A DNA stretch of 64,000 nt, from NCBI GenBank assembly GCA_021788365.1, contig JAJYKS010000003.1:1-64000 (forward strand). Reading direction: 5' to 3'. This document shows, piece after piece, positions 51,426-60,703 of the stretch (positions are counted from its first letter, which is position 1; the number at the start of each line of letters is the position of its first letter). The notes beneath the pieces are model-generated. The model saw only the letters and a list, made by a program, of their open reading frames with translations. It searched no databases and was not told the origin of the DNA. The stretch comes from a bacterium. GTDB lineage: Bacteria; Patescibacteria; Microgenomatia; UBA1400; UBA12108. Made by a program: the position numbers and the translations under genes.

Positions 51426-52091
51426 GTGCAAACCGCAAAAGTTGGTGATTTTGTTGTGTACTATGAAAACGCGGATGAATTTCGTGAACTGAAAAGGGAG
51501 ATTTGGACCGACGGAGCTTATTATTTCGAGACCGATACTGCTCAGCCGAGAATTATTGATCTTGGTGCGTATTTGGGGCTAGCAACACTGTATTGGAAGC
51601 GATTGTATCCAGCATCTCATATAGATGCATACGAGCCGAACCCGTCTAGCTATGCACTTTTACGCCGAACGATAGATGAGAATCAAATACAGGGCGTGAG
51701 TACTTTCCCCGTGGCGGTTGCAGCAAAAGGGGCGAATATAACGCTTTATGAGGACAAACAATGGCAATCTACCATGGGGATAATCCCTGGAGGGTGGCGT
51801 AAAATTCAGAAAACTACTCCTGTGGTGGTGCCAACGGTTTTAATTTCACAATTATTATCCGGGCCCATTGATTTACTCAAGATGGATGTTGAAGGAATGG
51901 AGTACGAGCTACTTCGAGCTGCCGATTTGACCCGAGTAGCAAATTTGATTGTGGAAGTACACCCTCGCGAAGGACGGCGACGAGACGAGTTGGTAGCTCT
52001 CCTTGCAAAGCAAGGGTACCACATAGAGCAGCGGGAGGATACAAACAGACACGGAGTGGGGCTCGTGCTGTTTGTTGCTAGCCGAACGTGA
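51426..52091 (+). CDS. FkbM-family SAM-dependent methyltransferase
   Basis: 221 residues. SAM-binding motif IIDLGAYLGLATLYWKRLYP, acidic loop IDAYEPNPSSYALLRRTID, and LLKMDVEGMEYELLRAADL, the FkbM signature. It probably methylates a sugar or small molecule. GTG start: TACAAT (51414-51419) lies 6 nt before it and no nearby ATG fits. Its 3' end overlaps the convergent DipZ gene by 14 nt. Confidence 0.83.
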   Translation: MQTAKVGDFVVYYENADEFRELKREIWTDGAYYFETDTAQPRIIDLGAYLGLATLYWKRLYPASHIDAYEPNPSSYALLRRTIDENQIQGVSTFPVAVAAKGANITLYEDKQWQSTMGIIPGGWRKIQKTTPVVVPTVLISQLLSGPIDLLKMDVEGMEYELLRAADLTRVANLIVEVHPREGRRRDELVALLAKQGYHIEQREDTNRHGVGLVLFVASRT

Positions 52092-53700
52092 AGGCGTAGA
52101 CTTGCACATTTCCGTCGGGGAAGGTAATAGTCACCGTGTGATCCTCGGCGCTTGCGAATGTTGCTAAGTTGTAGAGTTGGTCTTTGTCGATAGAAACGGT
52201 GTTCACGACTTTGCCGTCGATCGCAATAACGGCTTTTTTCCCCGACTTGGTTGGTGCCATGACAAGGTTGACCGATTTGGCTAAGAAGTGAAAGGAGAGT
52301 GTGGCTCCTGAGTCCGCCTCTCGGTACTCTGGAGTATCGCTCCACGTGCCGGTAAAGGCAAAACCGTTGAGGGGGAGGGAGGAGGGGTCGGAGAAGACCA
52401 TAGAATCGTCGCGGCGGGCGGAGCCGAGGTAGGTTTCCGGTGACTGGGTGTTTACGATATACGACGGGACGCTCACGGTAGATGTGTCTACTGCTTGACC
52501 GGTTTCCTTGAGGAGGATTTGAATGGCGTGTTCTTCTTCTGCATAGCTGCCTTCGCCAAAATGAACGTAGCGAATGTGACCGTTTTTGTCTACCAAGTAT
52601 TTGGCGGGCCAGTACTGGTTGTGGTATGCGTTCCAGATACTAAAATTGTTGTCGAGTACTACGGGGTAAGTAACGCTGAAATCTTTTACCGCTTGAGAGA
52701 CGTTATTTAGATCATGCTCAAACGCAAACTCGGGGGAATGGACACCAATAATGACCAGCCCCTCATCCTTGTATTTGGTGTACCAAGCTTTTAGGTAGGG
52801 AAGCGTGCGGATACAGTTGACGCACGAGTAGGTCCAGAAGTCGACGAGGACAACTTTGCCACGGAGCGTTTGAAGTGTGAGGGGTGGGGAGTTTAGCCAG
52901 TTTGTTCCACCGGTAAGCTCCGGTGCCGAACCTTGGTCGCGAAGCGAGAGCGCGTCGGAGATTGTCTGCAACATATTTGGACCTCCGGTCATTGCTGATA
53001 AATTTTGCCTGACGATCGGGGCGGTTTCGAGGCTAGTGAGGTTGGTACTCCACGCCGGGAGATGTGACAAAAGAAATCCTTGGAAGCGGTTATAGCCATT
53101 CCCGGCAACGAGAATGGCGGTTGCAATTGTGAGTGTGCCAAATCCTTGTTGGATGATCCGGCCATGTTTTTTAAACCAGGTGAGTTCTACCCCGCGGCGG
53201 ACCAGGAAGAGTACGGCAGAGAGACTGAGGGCGGTCCCTGCCGCGTAGGCGGCGGTCACCAGAAAACCGGTAGCAGTAGTATGTCCAGTTGCCGCGGCGG
53301 CGATAACGGCGGCGAGGATGGGGCCGACGCAGGGGGTCCAGACTAACCCGAGGGTGGCACCAACGAGAAAGCTGTTTCCGGAGAGGTGCAGGGAGCCGGT
53401 GCCGGAAGTCGCCCTTTCCCATATTGCGTAGAGCCGGGGGATGAGTAGAACGAAGCCAAAGGCCACGATGAACGCGGCGGCGAGATAGCGGACCAGGTTG
53501 GAGTCGAGATGTAGTGAAGCGACGAGGGTGCCGAGGAAAAGAGTGGCGATCGTGAAGCTTACAACAAAGCCAAATAGGAGTGCAAACGGGCGGGAACGGG
53601 AGATACCGGCGCCAAAAATGACGGGCGCCAATGGGAGAATGCAGGGTGAGAGGACGGTAACTACCCCGGCGAGGAAGGCAAACACGGCCAAGATAAGCAT
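52078..53700 (-). CDS. DipZ-like CcdA-thioredoxin fusion protein
   Basis: 540 residues. A six-helix CcdA domain (about 1-230, FLAGVVTVLSPCILPLAPVI), an outer TlpA/thioredoxin domain (about 265-410) with VLVDFWTYSCVNCIRTLPYL as active site CVNC, and a C-terminal beta-sandwich (about 425-540). This is the DipZ architecture of actinobacteria. It passes reducing power across the membrane to extracytoplasmic thiols, relevant because several pilus-block proteins are Cys-rich. Minus-strand TAGAGT lies 6 nt before the ATG. Confidence 0.85.
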   Translation of the reverse strand: MLILAVFAFLAGVVTVLSPCILPLAPVIFGAGISRSRPFALLFGFVVSFTIATLFLGTLVASLHLDSNLVRYLAAAFIVAFGFVLLIPRLYAIWERATSGTGSLHLSGNSFLVGATLGLVWTPCVGPILAAVIAAAATGHTTATGFLVTAAYAAGTALSLSAVLFLVRRGVELTWFKKHGRIIQQGFGTLTIATAILVAGNGYNRFQGFLLSHLPAWSTNLTSLETAPIVRQNLSAMTGGPNMLQTISDALSLRDQGSAPELTGGTNWLNSPPLTLQTLRGKVVLVDFWTYSCVNCIRTLPYLKAWYTKYKDEGLVIIGVHSPEFAFEHDLNNVSQAVKDFSVTYPVVLDNNFSIWNAYHNQYWPAKYLVDKNGHIRYVHFGEGSYAEEEHAIQILLKETGQAVDTSTVSVPSYIVNTQSPETYLGSARRDDSMVFSDPSSLPLNGFAFTGTWSDTPEYREADSGATLSFHFLAKSVNLVMAPTKSGKKAVIAIDGKVVNTVSIDKDQLYNLATFASAEDHTVTITFPDGNVQVYAFTFG

Positions 53701-53753
53701 GAGCCAACTCTACCATAAAATACTCTGAGTTTAATGTGTTATAGTAGGTGTAG

Positions 53754-54062
53754 ATGCGCGTTGCGTTTTCGTTTGACGATATTGCCGATAACCAAGATCT
53801 CAAGGAAAAGCTCTCGGGTAAGTTTTCTTCGCTTGATAAATTTCTTACTCATGTACCGCCCGATCTCCAGCAGGTGAACGTTCGGGTGACGAAGGGGAGC
53901 CGGTGGGGGTATGCGGTTGCCGCTTCGATGCCACTTCCTAAACGAGAGGTTGTCGCGGAAGCAGAAGATAAAGATCTCCTTACCGCGGTCGACCTGATAG
54001 TGAACAAACTTTCGGCAGAGCTACGCAAGCGGTGGGAAAAACTTAGAGCGAGGCGGGGGTAA
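53754..54062 (+). CDS. Ribosome hibernation factor, short HPF/RaiA type
   Basis: 102 residues, a single beta-alpha-beta fold as in short HPF/RaiA. The end AEAEDKDLLTAVDLIVNKLS then ELRKRW matches the second helix of the family. It would block or dimerise ribosomes in poor conditions. TATAGT (53740-53745) is 8 nt before the ATG. Its last 20 nt overlap the convergent MgtA gene. Confidence 0.75.
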   Translation: MRVAFSFDDIADNQDLKEKLSGKFSSLDKFLTHVPPDLQQVNVRVTKGSRWGYAVAASMPLPKREVVAEAEDKDLLTAVDLIVNKLSAELRKRWEKLRARRG

Positions 54063-56589
54063 GGCGGTAGAAGAGCCTTTTTCCGAGCTCGGCGGCGGCG
54101 AAGTATCCAAAAACAACAAATATCAGTGTCGTGAGAATAGGAGTACCGAGACGGACGAAACCAAGGTCCGGATCGAGGCTTGTGAAGGGAAGTAGCCAGC
54201 CAAAGATGACAACCAGTGCGGTGCTCCACCAGAGCCATGGGTGGGGGCGTGACTGTAAAAATGGAATCCTCCTAGTGCGGATAATGTGTATGACAAGTGT
54301 TTGCGTGGCCAGTGATTCCAGGAACCAGCCTGTTTGGAAGGCGGCAGGAGACACCTTGAAAACCGCGTACAGCAGGTAAAAGGTGGCAAAGTCGAAGGCA
54401 GAGCTAATTGGTCCCATGATGAGCATGAAGTTTCTGATAAAGCGGATATCCCACCGCTTGGGGTGGTCGATGTACTCTCGGTCGACATTGTCCAGGGGAA
54501 TCGTTAGCTGCGAAAGGTCGTAAAGGAAATTGTTTAAGAGAATTTGAATTGGGAGCATGGGGAGGAAGGGGAGCAAGAGTACGGCTCCTAAAACGCTAAA
54601 CATGTTGCCAAAGTTACTGGACAATCCCATCATGATGTATTTCATGGTATTGCCGAAGGTTTTCCGGCCTTCGGTGACACCCTCCTTTAAGATTTCCAGA
54701 CTCTTGTGAGTCAAGATAAAGTCAGCCGATTCTTTGGCAATGTCAACGGCGTTGTCTACCGAGAGACCAACGTCGGCGGCTTTTAGCGACAGCGCGTCGT
54801 TGACCCCATCGCCCATGTAGCCGACGACTGATTTATCTGCTCGCATAGCTCGGATAACGCGCGCCTTTTGCTCGGGAGAGAAACGAGCAAAAACGGTCAC
54901 ATCACGTGCACGTTGACCGAGTTCGGTGTCGCTCATTTTCTCTATATCTTGGCCTAGTAGCATGCCTTTTATTGGTAGACCAACGTCCGCACAAATCTTT
55001 GCAGTCACGAGCTCATTGTCGCCGGTTACTATCTTTACCTCGATGCCCAGTCGCTCTAATTCTTTTATGACTGGTAGTACGCCGTCTTTAGCGGGATCTA
55101 AGAAGGCTGTAAAGCCATAAAAGGTGAGTCCATCTTCGTCGTTTTTAGTATACGAGATTTTGGTGGGAACAGTCTTGCCGGCAATGGCCAAGACGCGGAA
55201 CCCTGACTGGCTAAGCGAGGTAAAAAGTTCCATGATTTGTTTTTGTTTTTTGGGGGTAAGGGGGGTGACCACTTCTTTTTCGACGGTTGTTGTGCAACGC
55301 TTCATAACCATTTCCGGAGCCCCCTTGCAGATGAGCTCGCGCTTCCCACTTTTTTTGACGACGATACTCATCAGACGACGGTGGAAGTCAAAGGGAATCT
55401 CGTCTAGTTTTATGTATCCCTTCGTCGACACACCGCGATGTTCAAGCACGGCGGCATCGAGGGGATTGGTGAGCCCAGTCTGCAACTTTGCGTTTACGTA
55501 TGCACGTTCCAATACTTCTACTGAATCATGACCTTGCCAGTCGACGTAGCGAACAAGTCGGACGTGATCCTCCGTTAGCGTTCCCGTTTTGTCAGTTGCT
55601 AGTACGTTCATGCTGCCCAAGGTAGGAATAGCCGTTAACCGTTTTACCACGACACCTTTCCTAGCCATGCGGACAGATCCGCGACTCATAGTGACCGTCA
55701 TGATCATGGGGAGAAACTCCGGTGTGAGTCCTACGGCCACGGCAACGGCAAAGGTGAGAGACGATAAAACATCGTGTTTTAGTAGTGTGTTTAGGATAAA
55801 GATGACAACAACAAATACAACTACCGTGCGAAGAATAAACGTACCGAAGGTAGCTATCCCACGTGTGAAATCATTTTCATTGTCACCTTCTATAACACCA
55901 TGGGCAATGGCGCCTACCTCAGTGTGTTTACCTGTTGCATAGACAACAGCTTCTGCAGTACCGGAGACAACGCTTGTTCCCGCGAATACCATGTTTTTAG
56001 CCTCTGCGGGGCCGGTGAATACAAGACTGTCAATGGCATGTTTTTCGACAGGAAAAGACTCGCCGGTCACGGCGCTTTCGCTTATGTATAAGTCTTTTTC
56101 GGTGAGCAAGCGTGCGTCTGCCGGAACGAGGTCGCCAGCGTTTAACACTATAATGTCACCCACAACTACTTCGCGGGCAGGAATTTCCATAACCCGTGCC
56201 TCGCGTTTCACCGAGCACTGTACTGCTAGTTTTGCTTTTAATTTTTCTGCTGCGGCAGAAGCGCGATGTTCTTGAAAGAAATTTAGGGTGGTACTTAGAA
56301 ACACCATTGACAGGATAATGCCGGCGTTAACCATTTCTCCGAGGAAGAAAGAGACAACACTCACCACTATGAGGATGAGGACAAGCGGATTCTTGAAATT
56401 TAACAGATACTCTATAACGACGTGTATCTTTTTTGCCGTCTCGGTTGTGTTGTCGCCGAACGAGCGACGGCGAATGGTCGCTTCTTTATTGCTTATTCCG
56501 TGGCCGGGATTGACACCTAACGTTTTTTCCAGTGCTTCTGGAGTGAGACTTGCCGCTTCCGCGGGTGGGACGAATATTGGTGGGGTCAT
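54043..56589 (-). CDS. mgtA: Mg2+-transporting P-type ATPase, MgtA type
   Basis: 848 residues. Phosphorylation motif DKTGTLTEDH (Asp near 333), actuator TGES near 176, nucleotide-domain KGAPEMVM, hinge MGDGVNDALSLKAADVG, and the C-terminal MLPIQILLNNFLYDLSQLTI typical of magnesium-transporting ATPases. It imports Mg2+ at ATP cost. ATG 56589 is preferred over GTG 56595 because minus-strand TATAGT lies 7 nt upstream of it. Confidence 0.9.
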   Translation of the reverse strand: MTPPIFVPPAEAASLTPEALEKTLGVNPGHGISNKEATIRRRSFGDNTTETAKKIHVVIEYLLNFKNPLVLILIVVSVVSFFLGEMVNAGIILSMVFLSTTLNFFQEHRASAAAEKLKAKLAVQCSVKREARVMEIPAREVVVGDIIVLNAGDLVPADARLLTEKDLYISESAVTGESFPVEKHAIDSLVFTGPAEAKNMVFAGTSVVSGTAEAVVYATGKHTEVGAIAHGVIEGDNENDFTRGIATFGTFILRTVVVFVVVIFILNTLLKHDVLSSLTFAVAVAVGLTPEFLPMIMTVTMSRGSVRMARKGVVVKRLTAIPTLGSMNVLATDKTGTLTEDHVRLVRYVDWQGHDSVEVLERAYVNAKLQTGLTNPLDAAVLEHRGVSTKGYIKLDEIPFDFHRRLMSIVVKKSGKRELICKGAPEMVMKRCTTTVEKEVVTPLTPKKQKQIMELFTSLSQSGFRVLAIAGKTVPTKISYTKNDEDGLTFYGFTAFLDPAKDGVLPVIKELERLGIEVKIVTGDNELVTAKICADVGLPIKGMLLGQDIEKMSDTELGQRARDVTVFARFSPEQKARVIRAMRADKSVVGYMGDGVNDALSLKAADVGLSVDNAVDIAKESADFILTHKSLEILKEGVTEGRKTFGNTMKYIMMGLSSNFGNMFSVLGAVLLLPFLPMLPIQILLNNFLYDLSQLTIPLDNVDREYIDHPKRWDIRFIRNFMLIMGPISSAFDFATFYLLYAVFKVSPAAFQTGWFLESLATQTLVIHIIRTRRIPFLQSRPHPWLWWSTALVVIFGWLLPFTSLDPDLGFVRLGTPILTTLIFVVFGYFAAAELGKRLFYRLTPASL

Positions 56590-56649
56590 AGACACTACTA
56601 TAGAGCATGTTTTTGTCTTTTGTTATCTGGTCGGGTATAGTGGAGTGGT

Positions 56650-57888
56650 ATGGATCAGGGAAGAGCCTTGTTGCCGAAAGCGTTGTTTGGTGGGGTTGAC
56701 GAGCGAGTTGCGGGATTTGCCTCGCTTCGCGCGCTTGCTGCAACACAGCATATTCGCCTTGCGTCTATTCATGAACTCTATGTAGCCCGGGGGAAGGGAG
56801 CTATGCCTTTTACCTTTACCGTGCCGGCTATTAATCTGCGTGGGTTTACCTACCGCTCGGCACGAGCGATTTTGCGGGCGGCCAAAGAAATTGATGGGTT
56901 TGTCATATTTGAACTTGCCAGATCTGAGATGCAATATACGGCTCAGCCGTCTGCGGAATATGCGAGTGAAGTACTCGCGGCGGCCATTGACGAAGAGTGG
57001 GAGGGGCCGCTCTTTTTGCAAGCAGACCACACGCAATTTAAGGCCGTCTCCCCCGGCGTGCCGGCAGATGGGGAGATGGAGTCTATCTGCGAGCTTATTG
57101 TGCAGGATATGGCAGCGGGGTTCTATAACATAGACATTGATGGATCAACCCTAGTCGATCTTTCGCAGCCAATGGTTTCTGCACAGCAGAAAACCAATAT
57201 TGCGGTGACCGGTGAGCTACTGGCCTTTATCCGCGAACGGCAACCGGAGGAGGTCATTGTCTCTGTTGGTGGCGAGATTGGGCATATTGGTGACACCAAC
57301 TCCACCCCAGAAGATATGCAGGTTTTTATGGAAGGAATAGCGCCTGTGTATGCTAACAAATTTCCCGGTTTGAGCAAGGTAAGTGTGCAAACGGGGACAC
57401 GACACGGTGGGGTTATCGATGCGGCGGGCAAGACCGAAGCGATGAACGTTGATTTTGACGTTATCGACCGCCTTGGTGCAATCGCACGGAAGTATGGGGC
57501 TGGTGGAGTCGTACAGCACGGGGCCTCGACCCTCGCCGACTCGCAGCTGTCACAGTTCCCGGCGCACCAAACACTCGAAATACACCTGGCAACGGGGTGG
57601 CAGAATCTCATTATGGATCACCCGGCATTTCCTGCTGACCTTATGCATAGAGTTGACGAGTGGGTGGATGCACAGTACCTGAATGAGCGAAAGCCAGATC
57701 AGACTGAGGCGCAGTTCCACTATCGGATGCGGAAGTATGCGTGGGGGCAGATCAGGCGCGAGGTGTGGGAGTTGCCTAACGAGGTGCAGGATACGTTGGC
57801 GACGACGGTGTATGAGCGGGCAAAGGTAATTCTTCGAGAGCTGGGAATGCACGAAACAAGAAAATATTTGGAATTGTGTGAAGGTTGA
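56650..57888 (+). CDS. Class II fructose-bisphosphate aldolase family protein
   Basis: 412 residues, longer than the usual ~300. TIM-barrel with the zinc histidine in PLFLQADHTQFKAVS, the acidic loop VSVGGEIGHIGDTNSTPEDM and GAGGVVQHGASTLADSQLSQ for phosphate and metal. The extra C-terminal ~90 residues are helical (YAWGQIRREVWELP). The neighbouring pgk supports a glycolytic role. TATAGT lies 8 nt before the ATG. A tagatose-type specificity cannot be excluded. Confidence 0.78.
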   Translation: MDQGRALLPKALFGGVDERVAGFASLRALAATQHIRLASIHELYVARGKGAMPFTFTVPAINLRGFTYRSARAILRAAKEIDGFVIFELARSEMQYTAQPSAEYASEVLAAAIDEEWEGPLFLQADHTQFKAVSPGVPADGEMESICELIVQDMAAGFYNIDIDGSTLVDLSQPMVSAQQKTNIAVTGELLAFIRERQPEEVIVSVGGEIGHIGDTNSTPEDMQVFMEGIAPVYANKFPGLSKVSVQTGTRHGGVIDAAGKTEAMNVDFDVIDRLGAIARKYGAGGVVQHGASTLADSQLSQFPAHQTLEIHLATGWQNLIMDHPAFPADLMHRVDEWVDAQYLNERKPDQTEAQFHYRMRKYAWGQIRREVWELPNEVQDTLATTVYERAKVILRELGMHETRKYLELCEG

Positions 57889-57890
57889 TA

Positions 57891-58913
57891 ATGAGAATAC
57901 TTGAACAACTCGATGTTGCCGGGAAGCGAGTAGTGGTGCGTGTGGACTGGAATGTGACTTTGGGTAGGACACTCGAAATCGTCGATGACATGCGGATAGG
58001 GAAGACGCTTCCCACAACCCGGTATCTTCTGGAACACGGGGCAACACAAGTAATACTACTGGCACATTTGGGGAAGCCGGGAGGGAAGGCGGTGACGGAG
58101 CTGTCGCTCGCGCCTGTGGCTAAATACGCCGAAACGTTATTGGGAGAGGAAATAAAATTTTGGAGTAGTGTTGCGGAGTGCCAAAGTGACACAGTATCAC
58201 GGGTAAAAATGCTGGAGAATCTGAGGTTTTGGCCGGGAGAGGAGGCGAATGATCTGGAATTTGCTAAGCAACTGGCAAATCTAGGAGATGTGTATGTGGA
58301 CGAGGCGTTTGGGGAGGCGCACCGGCAAGCCGCTTCAATTGTGGGAATACCGAAACTACTGCCGTCTGCGGCGGGACTGTGGTTTGCCACGGAGGTAGAG
58401 AAAATAACTAAAGCGGTAGCTAGGCCTGAGCGGCCATTCGTGGTCGTCATGGGCGGGGCAAAAGTAGATGACAAGATTAAACTCCTTGAGGCGTTGTCAC
58501 AGAAGGCGGATGTTATCCTCCTGGGTGGAAAATTGGCAAACGAATTTGTGAGCCGGGGCATGAAACTCGCCGGCACGGCGCGAGTGATTACACCGGTAGA
58601 GGGTAGCAACCTACTGGATATCGGCGAGGAGACACAAAGGCTCTTTACTGCCGAGATTATGCAAGCCGGAACGGTGGTGTGGAACGGGCCGATGGGGAAG
58701 GTAGAGGATATGGCGTACCAGGCCGGGACGGATGCGATGTTTGTGGCGGTCGCTGAGACGCCGGCATATACCCTGGTGGGCGGTGGGGATACTTTGGCGG
58801 CACTCCACGACGAAGGCCACTTTGAACGAATTGACCATATATCGACGGGCGGCGGGGCGATGCTCGCTTTGATTGAGAAGGGAACGCTGCCGGGAATAGA
58901 AGCGCTGAGGTAG
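57891..58913 (+). CDS. pgk: Phosphoglycerate kinase, short form
   Basis: 340 residues against the usual 390-400. Present: VVVRVDWNVTLG (usually RvDfNVP), VILLAHLGKPGG, MLENLRFWPGEE, VDEAFGEAHRQA, VMGGAKVDDKIKLLEAL, VWNGPMGKVED and LVGGGDTLAALHDEG. All substrate and nucleotide blocks are there, so the shortening is in loops and linkers. ATG 57891 is preferred; TTG 57885 would overlap the aldolase stop. Confidence 0.9.
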   Translation: MRILEQLDVAGKRVVVRVDWNVTLGRTLEIVDDMRIGKTLPTTRYLLEHGATQVILLAHLGKPGGKAVTELSLAPVAKYAETLLGEEIKFWSSVAECQSDTVSRVKMLENLRFWPGEEANDLEFAKQLANLGDVYVDEAFGEAHRQAASIVGIPKLLPSAAGLWFATEVEKITKAVARPERPFVVVMGGAKVDDKIKLLEALSQKADVILLGGKLANEFVSRGMKLAGTARVITPVEGSNLLDIGEETQRLFTAEIMQAGTVVWNGPMGKVEDMAYQAGTDAMFVAVAETPAYTLVGGGDTLAALHDEGHFERIDHISTGGGAMLALIEKGTLPGIEALR

Positions 58914-58915
58914 GT

Positions 58916-59500
58916 ATGAAACTCGTGGTTTTTGACGTAGAGACCAAGAAAGCATTTGATGAGGTGGGGGGATACTACCCGGAGAAGCTGGGTGTGTCTA
59001 TCTCTGGTGTGTACTATCGGGACGATGAAGCGCATGTTGAGTGGTTGAGGGGGTTCCGGGAAGAGTCGTTTCCTGAAATGTTTAAGCTTTTTGAGACGGC
59101 TGATCGGGTGGTTGGGTTTAATACCATTAGCTTTGATCTGCCCGCCTTGTCACCCTACTATGTCGGTGACCTACAGAAACTACCCAACTTGGATATTATG
59201 GTAGAGCTTGAAAAGAAGATTGGACATAGGGTGGCGCTTGATGCTGTGGCCAAAGAAACTTTGGGTGAGCAGAAGATTGGACATGGCCTAGACGCCATAC
59301 GCTATTATCATGACGGTGATTGGGAATCACTCGAAAAATACTGTTTGCAGGATGTTGTTGTCACTCGTAAGTTGTATGACGTCGGCGCTTTAGGGAAGCC
59401 CATGAAGTTTAAGAATAAGTGGAACCGCATTATTGAAGTCCCCGTCGATTTTTCATATCATCCAACTGATCGCGCGACCGTACAAACTACTTTGTTTTAA
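58916..59500 (+). CDS. RNase-H-fold 3'-5' exonuclease-like protein
   Basis: 194 residues. DEDD-type motifs: VVFDVETKKAFDEVG (Exo I), VVGFNTISFDLPAL (Exo II) and YCLQDVVVTRKLY (Exo III). Similar to YprB-like nuclease domains. Could trim DNA or RNA; free-standing here. It follows pgk by 2 nt. Confidence 0.78.
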   Translation: MKLVVFDVETKKAFDEVGGYYPEKLGVSISGVYYRDDEAHVEWLRGFREESFPEMFKLFETADRVVGFNTISFDLPALSPYYVGDLQKLPNLDIMVELEKKIGHRVALDAVAKETLGEQKIGHGLDAIRYYHDGDWESLEKYCLQDVVVTRKLYDVGALGKPMKFKNKWNRIIEVPVDFSYHPTDRATVQTTLF

Positions 59501-59512
59501 GCTTTTTTACAG

Positions 59513-59540
59513 TTGCAAAATGTTAATCTTGGATTAAAAT
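59513..59540 (+). promoter_or_regulatory. suf operon promoter with palindromic operator
   Basis: -35 TTGCAA (59513-59518), 16-nt spacer, -10 TAAAAT (59535-59540). The spacer holds the perfect palindrome TTAATC-ttg-GATTAA (59523-59537), which overlaps the -10 box. A repressor bound here would block RNA polymerase; the adjacent Rrf2 gene is the obvious candidate. Confidence 0.7.
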
Positions 59541-59579
59541 CTAGATAGTTGTTACTCACATTATAAAAGGAGGGTTCGT

Positions 59580-59996
59580 ATGAGTGCATTTCGATTCCGC
59601 AAAAAGACTGAGTATGGTCTTATTATGATGTCGCTTCTAGCAGGTGGCGAGAAGGACGCGCTTGTCTCTGTACACCAGATGCAAGAGTACGGACTCCCTC
59701 GCTCATTTCTCGTAAAAATCGCACGAGACCTCATCAAAGCTGGGCTTATCATGGCAAAAGAAGGAAGGGGTGGCGGCTACTACCTACGTAAGCCCGCAAC
59801 TTCCGTGACCTTACGTGATGTTGTTGAAGCTCTTGAGGGGCCAGTTGCTACGTCGGCGTGTATAGTTCACGGTGTAAAGTGTCCACTCCACGAAAAGTGT
59901 CCGCACCGTCGCGTGATGCAGAGTGTGACCGAAGAAATTACACAGATTCTCGGCAAATATAGGCTGTCCGATTTTGACCTCAAAAAGGTGACATGA
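59580..59996 (+). CDS. Rrf2-family Fe-S-sensing regulator of the suf operon
   Basis: 138 residues. Winged helix (about 5-75: YGLIMMSLLAGGEKDALVSV; LPRSFLVKIARDLIKAGLI; GRGGGYYLRKP) followed by three cysteines in SACIVHGVKCPLHEKCPHR, spaced C-x7-C-x5-C, close to the IscR [2Fe-2S] site. It would sense Fe-S status and repress its own operon. Strong Shine-Dalgarno AAAGGAGGG. sufC begins by ATGA overlap. Confidence 0.87.
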   Translation: MSAFRFRKKTEYGLIMMSLLAGGEKDALVSVHQMQEYGLPRSFLVKIARDLIKAGLIMAKEGRGGGYYLRKPATSVTLRDVVEALEGPVATSACIVHGVKCPLHEKCPHRRVMQSVTEEITQILGKYRLSDFDLKKVT

Positions 59997-60703
59997 ACGG
60001 GGCTAGCGGGGCGGCAATACTGTCCGTTTCCCACCTGACTGTCGCTGTTGCTGACCGAGAGGCGTTTCGCGATATCTCGTTCACCCTTGATCGGGGTGGT
60101 GTGTATGCCCTCATGGGTCCGAATGGTGGGGGGAAAACAAGCTTAGCAATGTTTTTAATGGGGAGCACGCAGTACTTAGTGCACCCTAAGCGTGGGACAG
60201 AGGTACTTTTTGACGGGAAAGATTTACTTGCAATGAAACCAAACGAGCGTGCAAAGGTGGGACTCTATGTCTCTTGGCAGCAGCCGATTGCTATACCTGG
60301 CGTGTCAGTTTTTTCGCTTGCTAAGGCTAGTTATGAGAATGTTGTGGGGGCCATTGATAGCGTGGTGGCCTTTAAAACGAGGGTGGAGGAACTCCTAACA
60401 CGTGTCGGACTACCTGCGACGTATGTATCCCGGAGTGTAAATGATGGATTCTCGGGTGGAGAACGCAAGCGACTCGAGCTTTTTCAGCTTCTTCTCTTGC
60501 AGCCAAAGCTTGCTATTCTTGATGAGCTCGATTCTGGGCTTGACCAGGCAGGGCGCGCACTCCTTACGAGCGTTGTTGCGGAGCTCTCCCGAGCTGGGAC
60601 TACATTTCTCATAATAAGCCACTACAACGAGCTGCTTCGCAATCTATCAATTAGCAACACCTGGGAACTCGAAGATGGACAGTTACACGCTCGGCTTTCA
60701 TAG
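59993..60703 (+). CDS. sufC: Fe-S assembly ATPase SufC
   Basis: 236 residues. ABC ATPase: Walker A MGPNGGGKTSLAMF, signature GFSGGERKRLELFQ, Walker B LAILDELDSGLDQ (Asp-Glu-Leu-Asp form typical of SufC), switch His in FLIISHYNELL. It drives conformational change of SufB-SufD during cluster assembly. Its 3' end overlaps sufB by 29 nt. Confidence 0.95.
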   Translation: MNGASGAAILSVSHLTVAVADREAFRDISFTLDRGGVYALMGPNGGGKTSLAMFLMGSTQYLVHPKRGTEVLFDGKDLLAMKPNERAKVGLYVSWQQPIAIPGVSVFSLAKASYENVVGAIDSVVAFKTRVEELLTRVGLPATYVSRSVNDGFSGGERKRLELFQLLLLQPKLAILDELDSGLDQAGRALLTSVVAELSRAGTTFLIISHYNELLRNLSISNTWELEDGQLHARLS

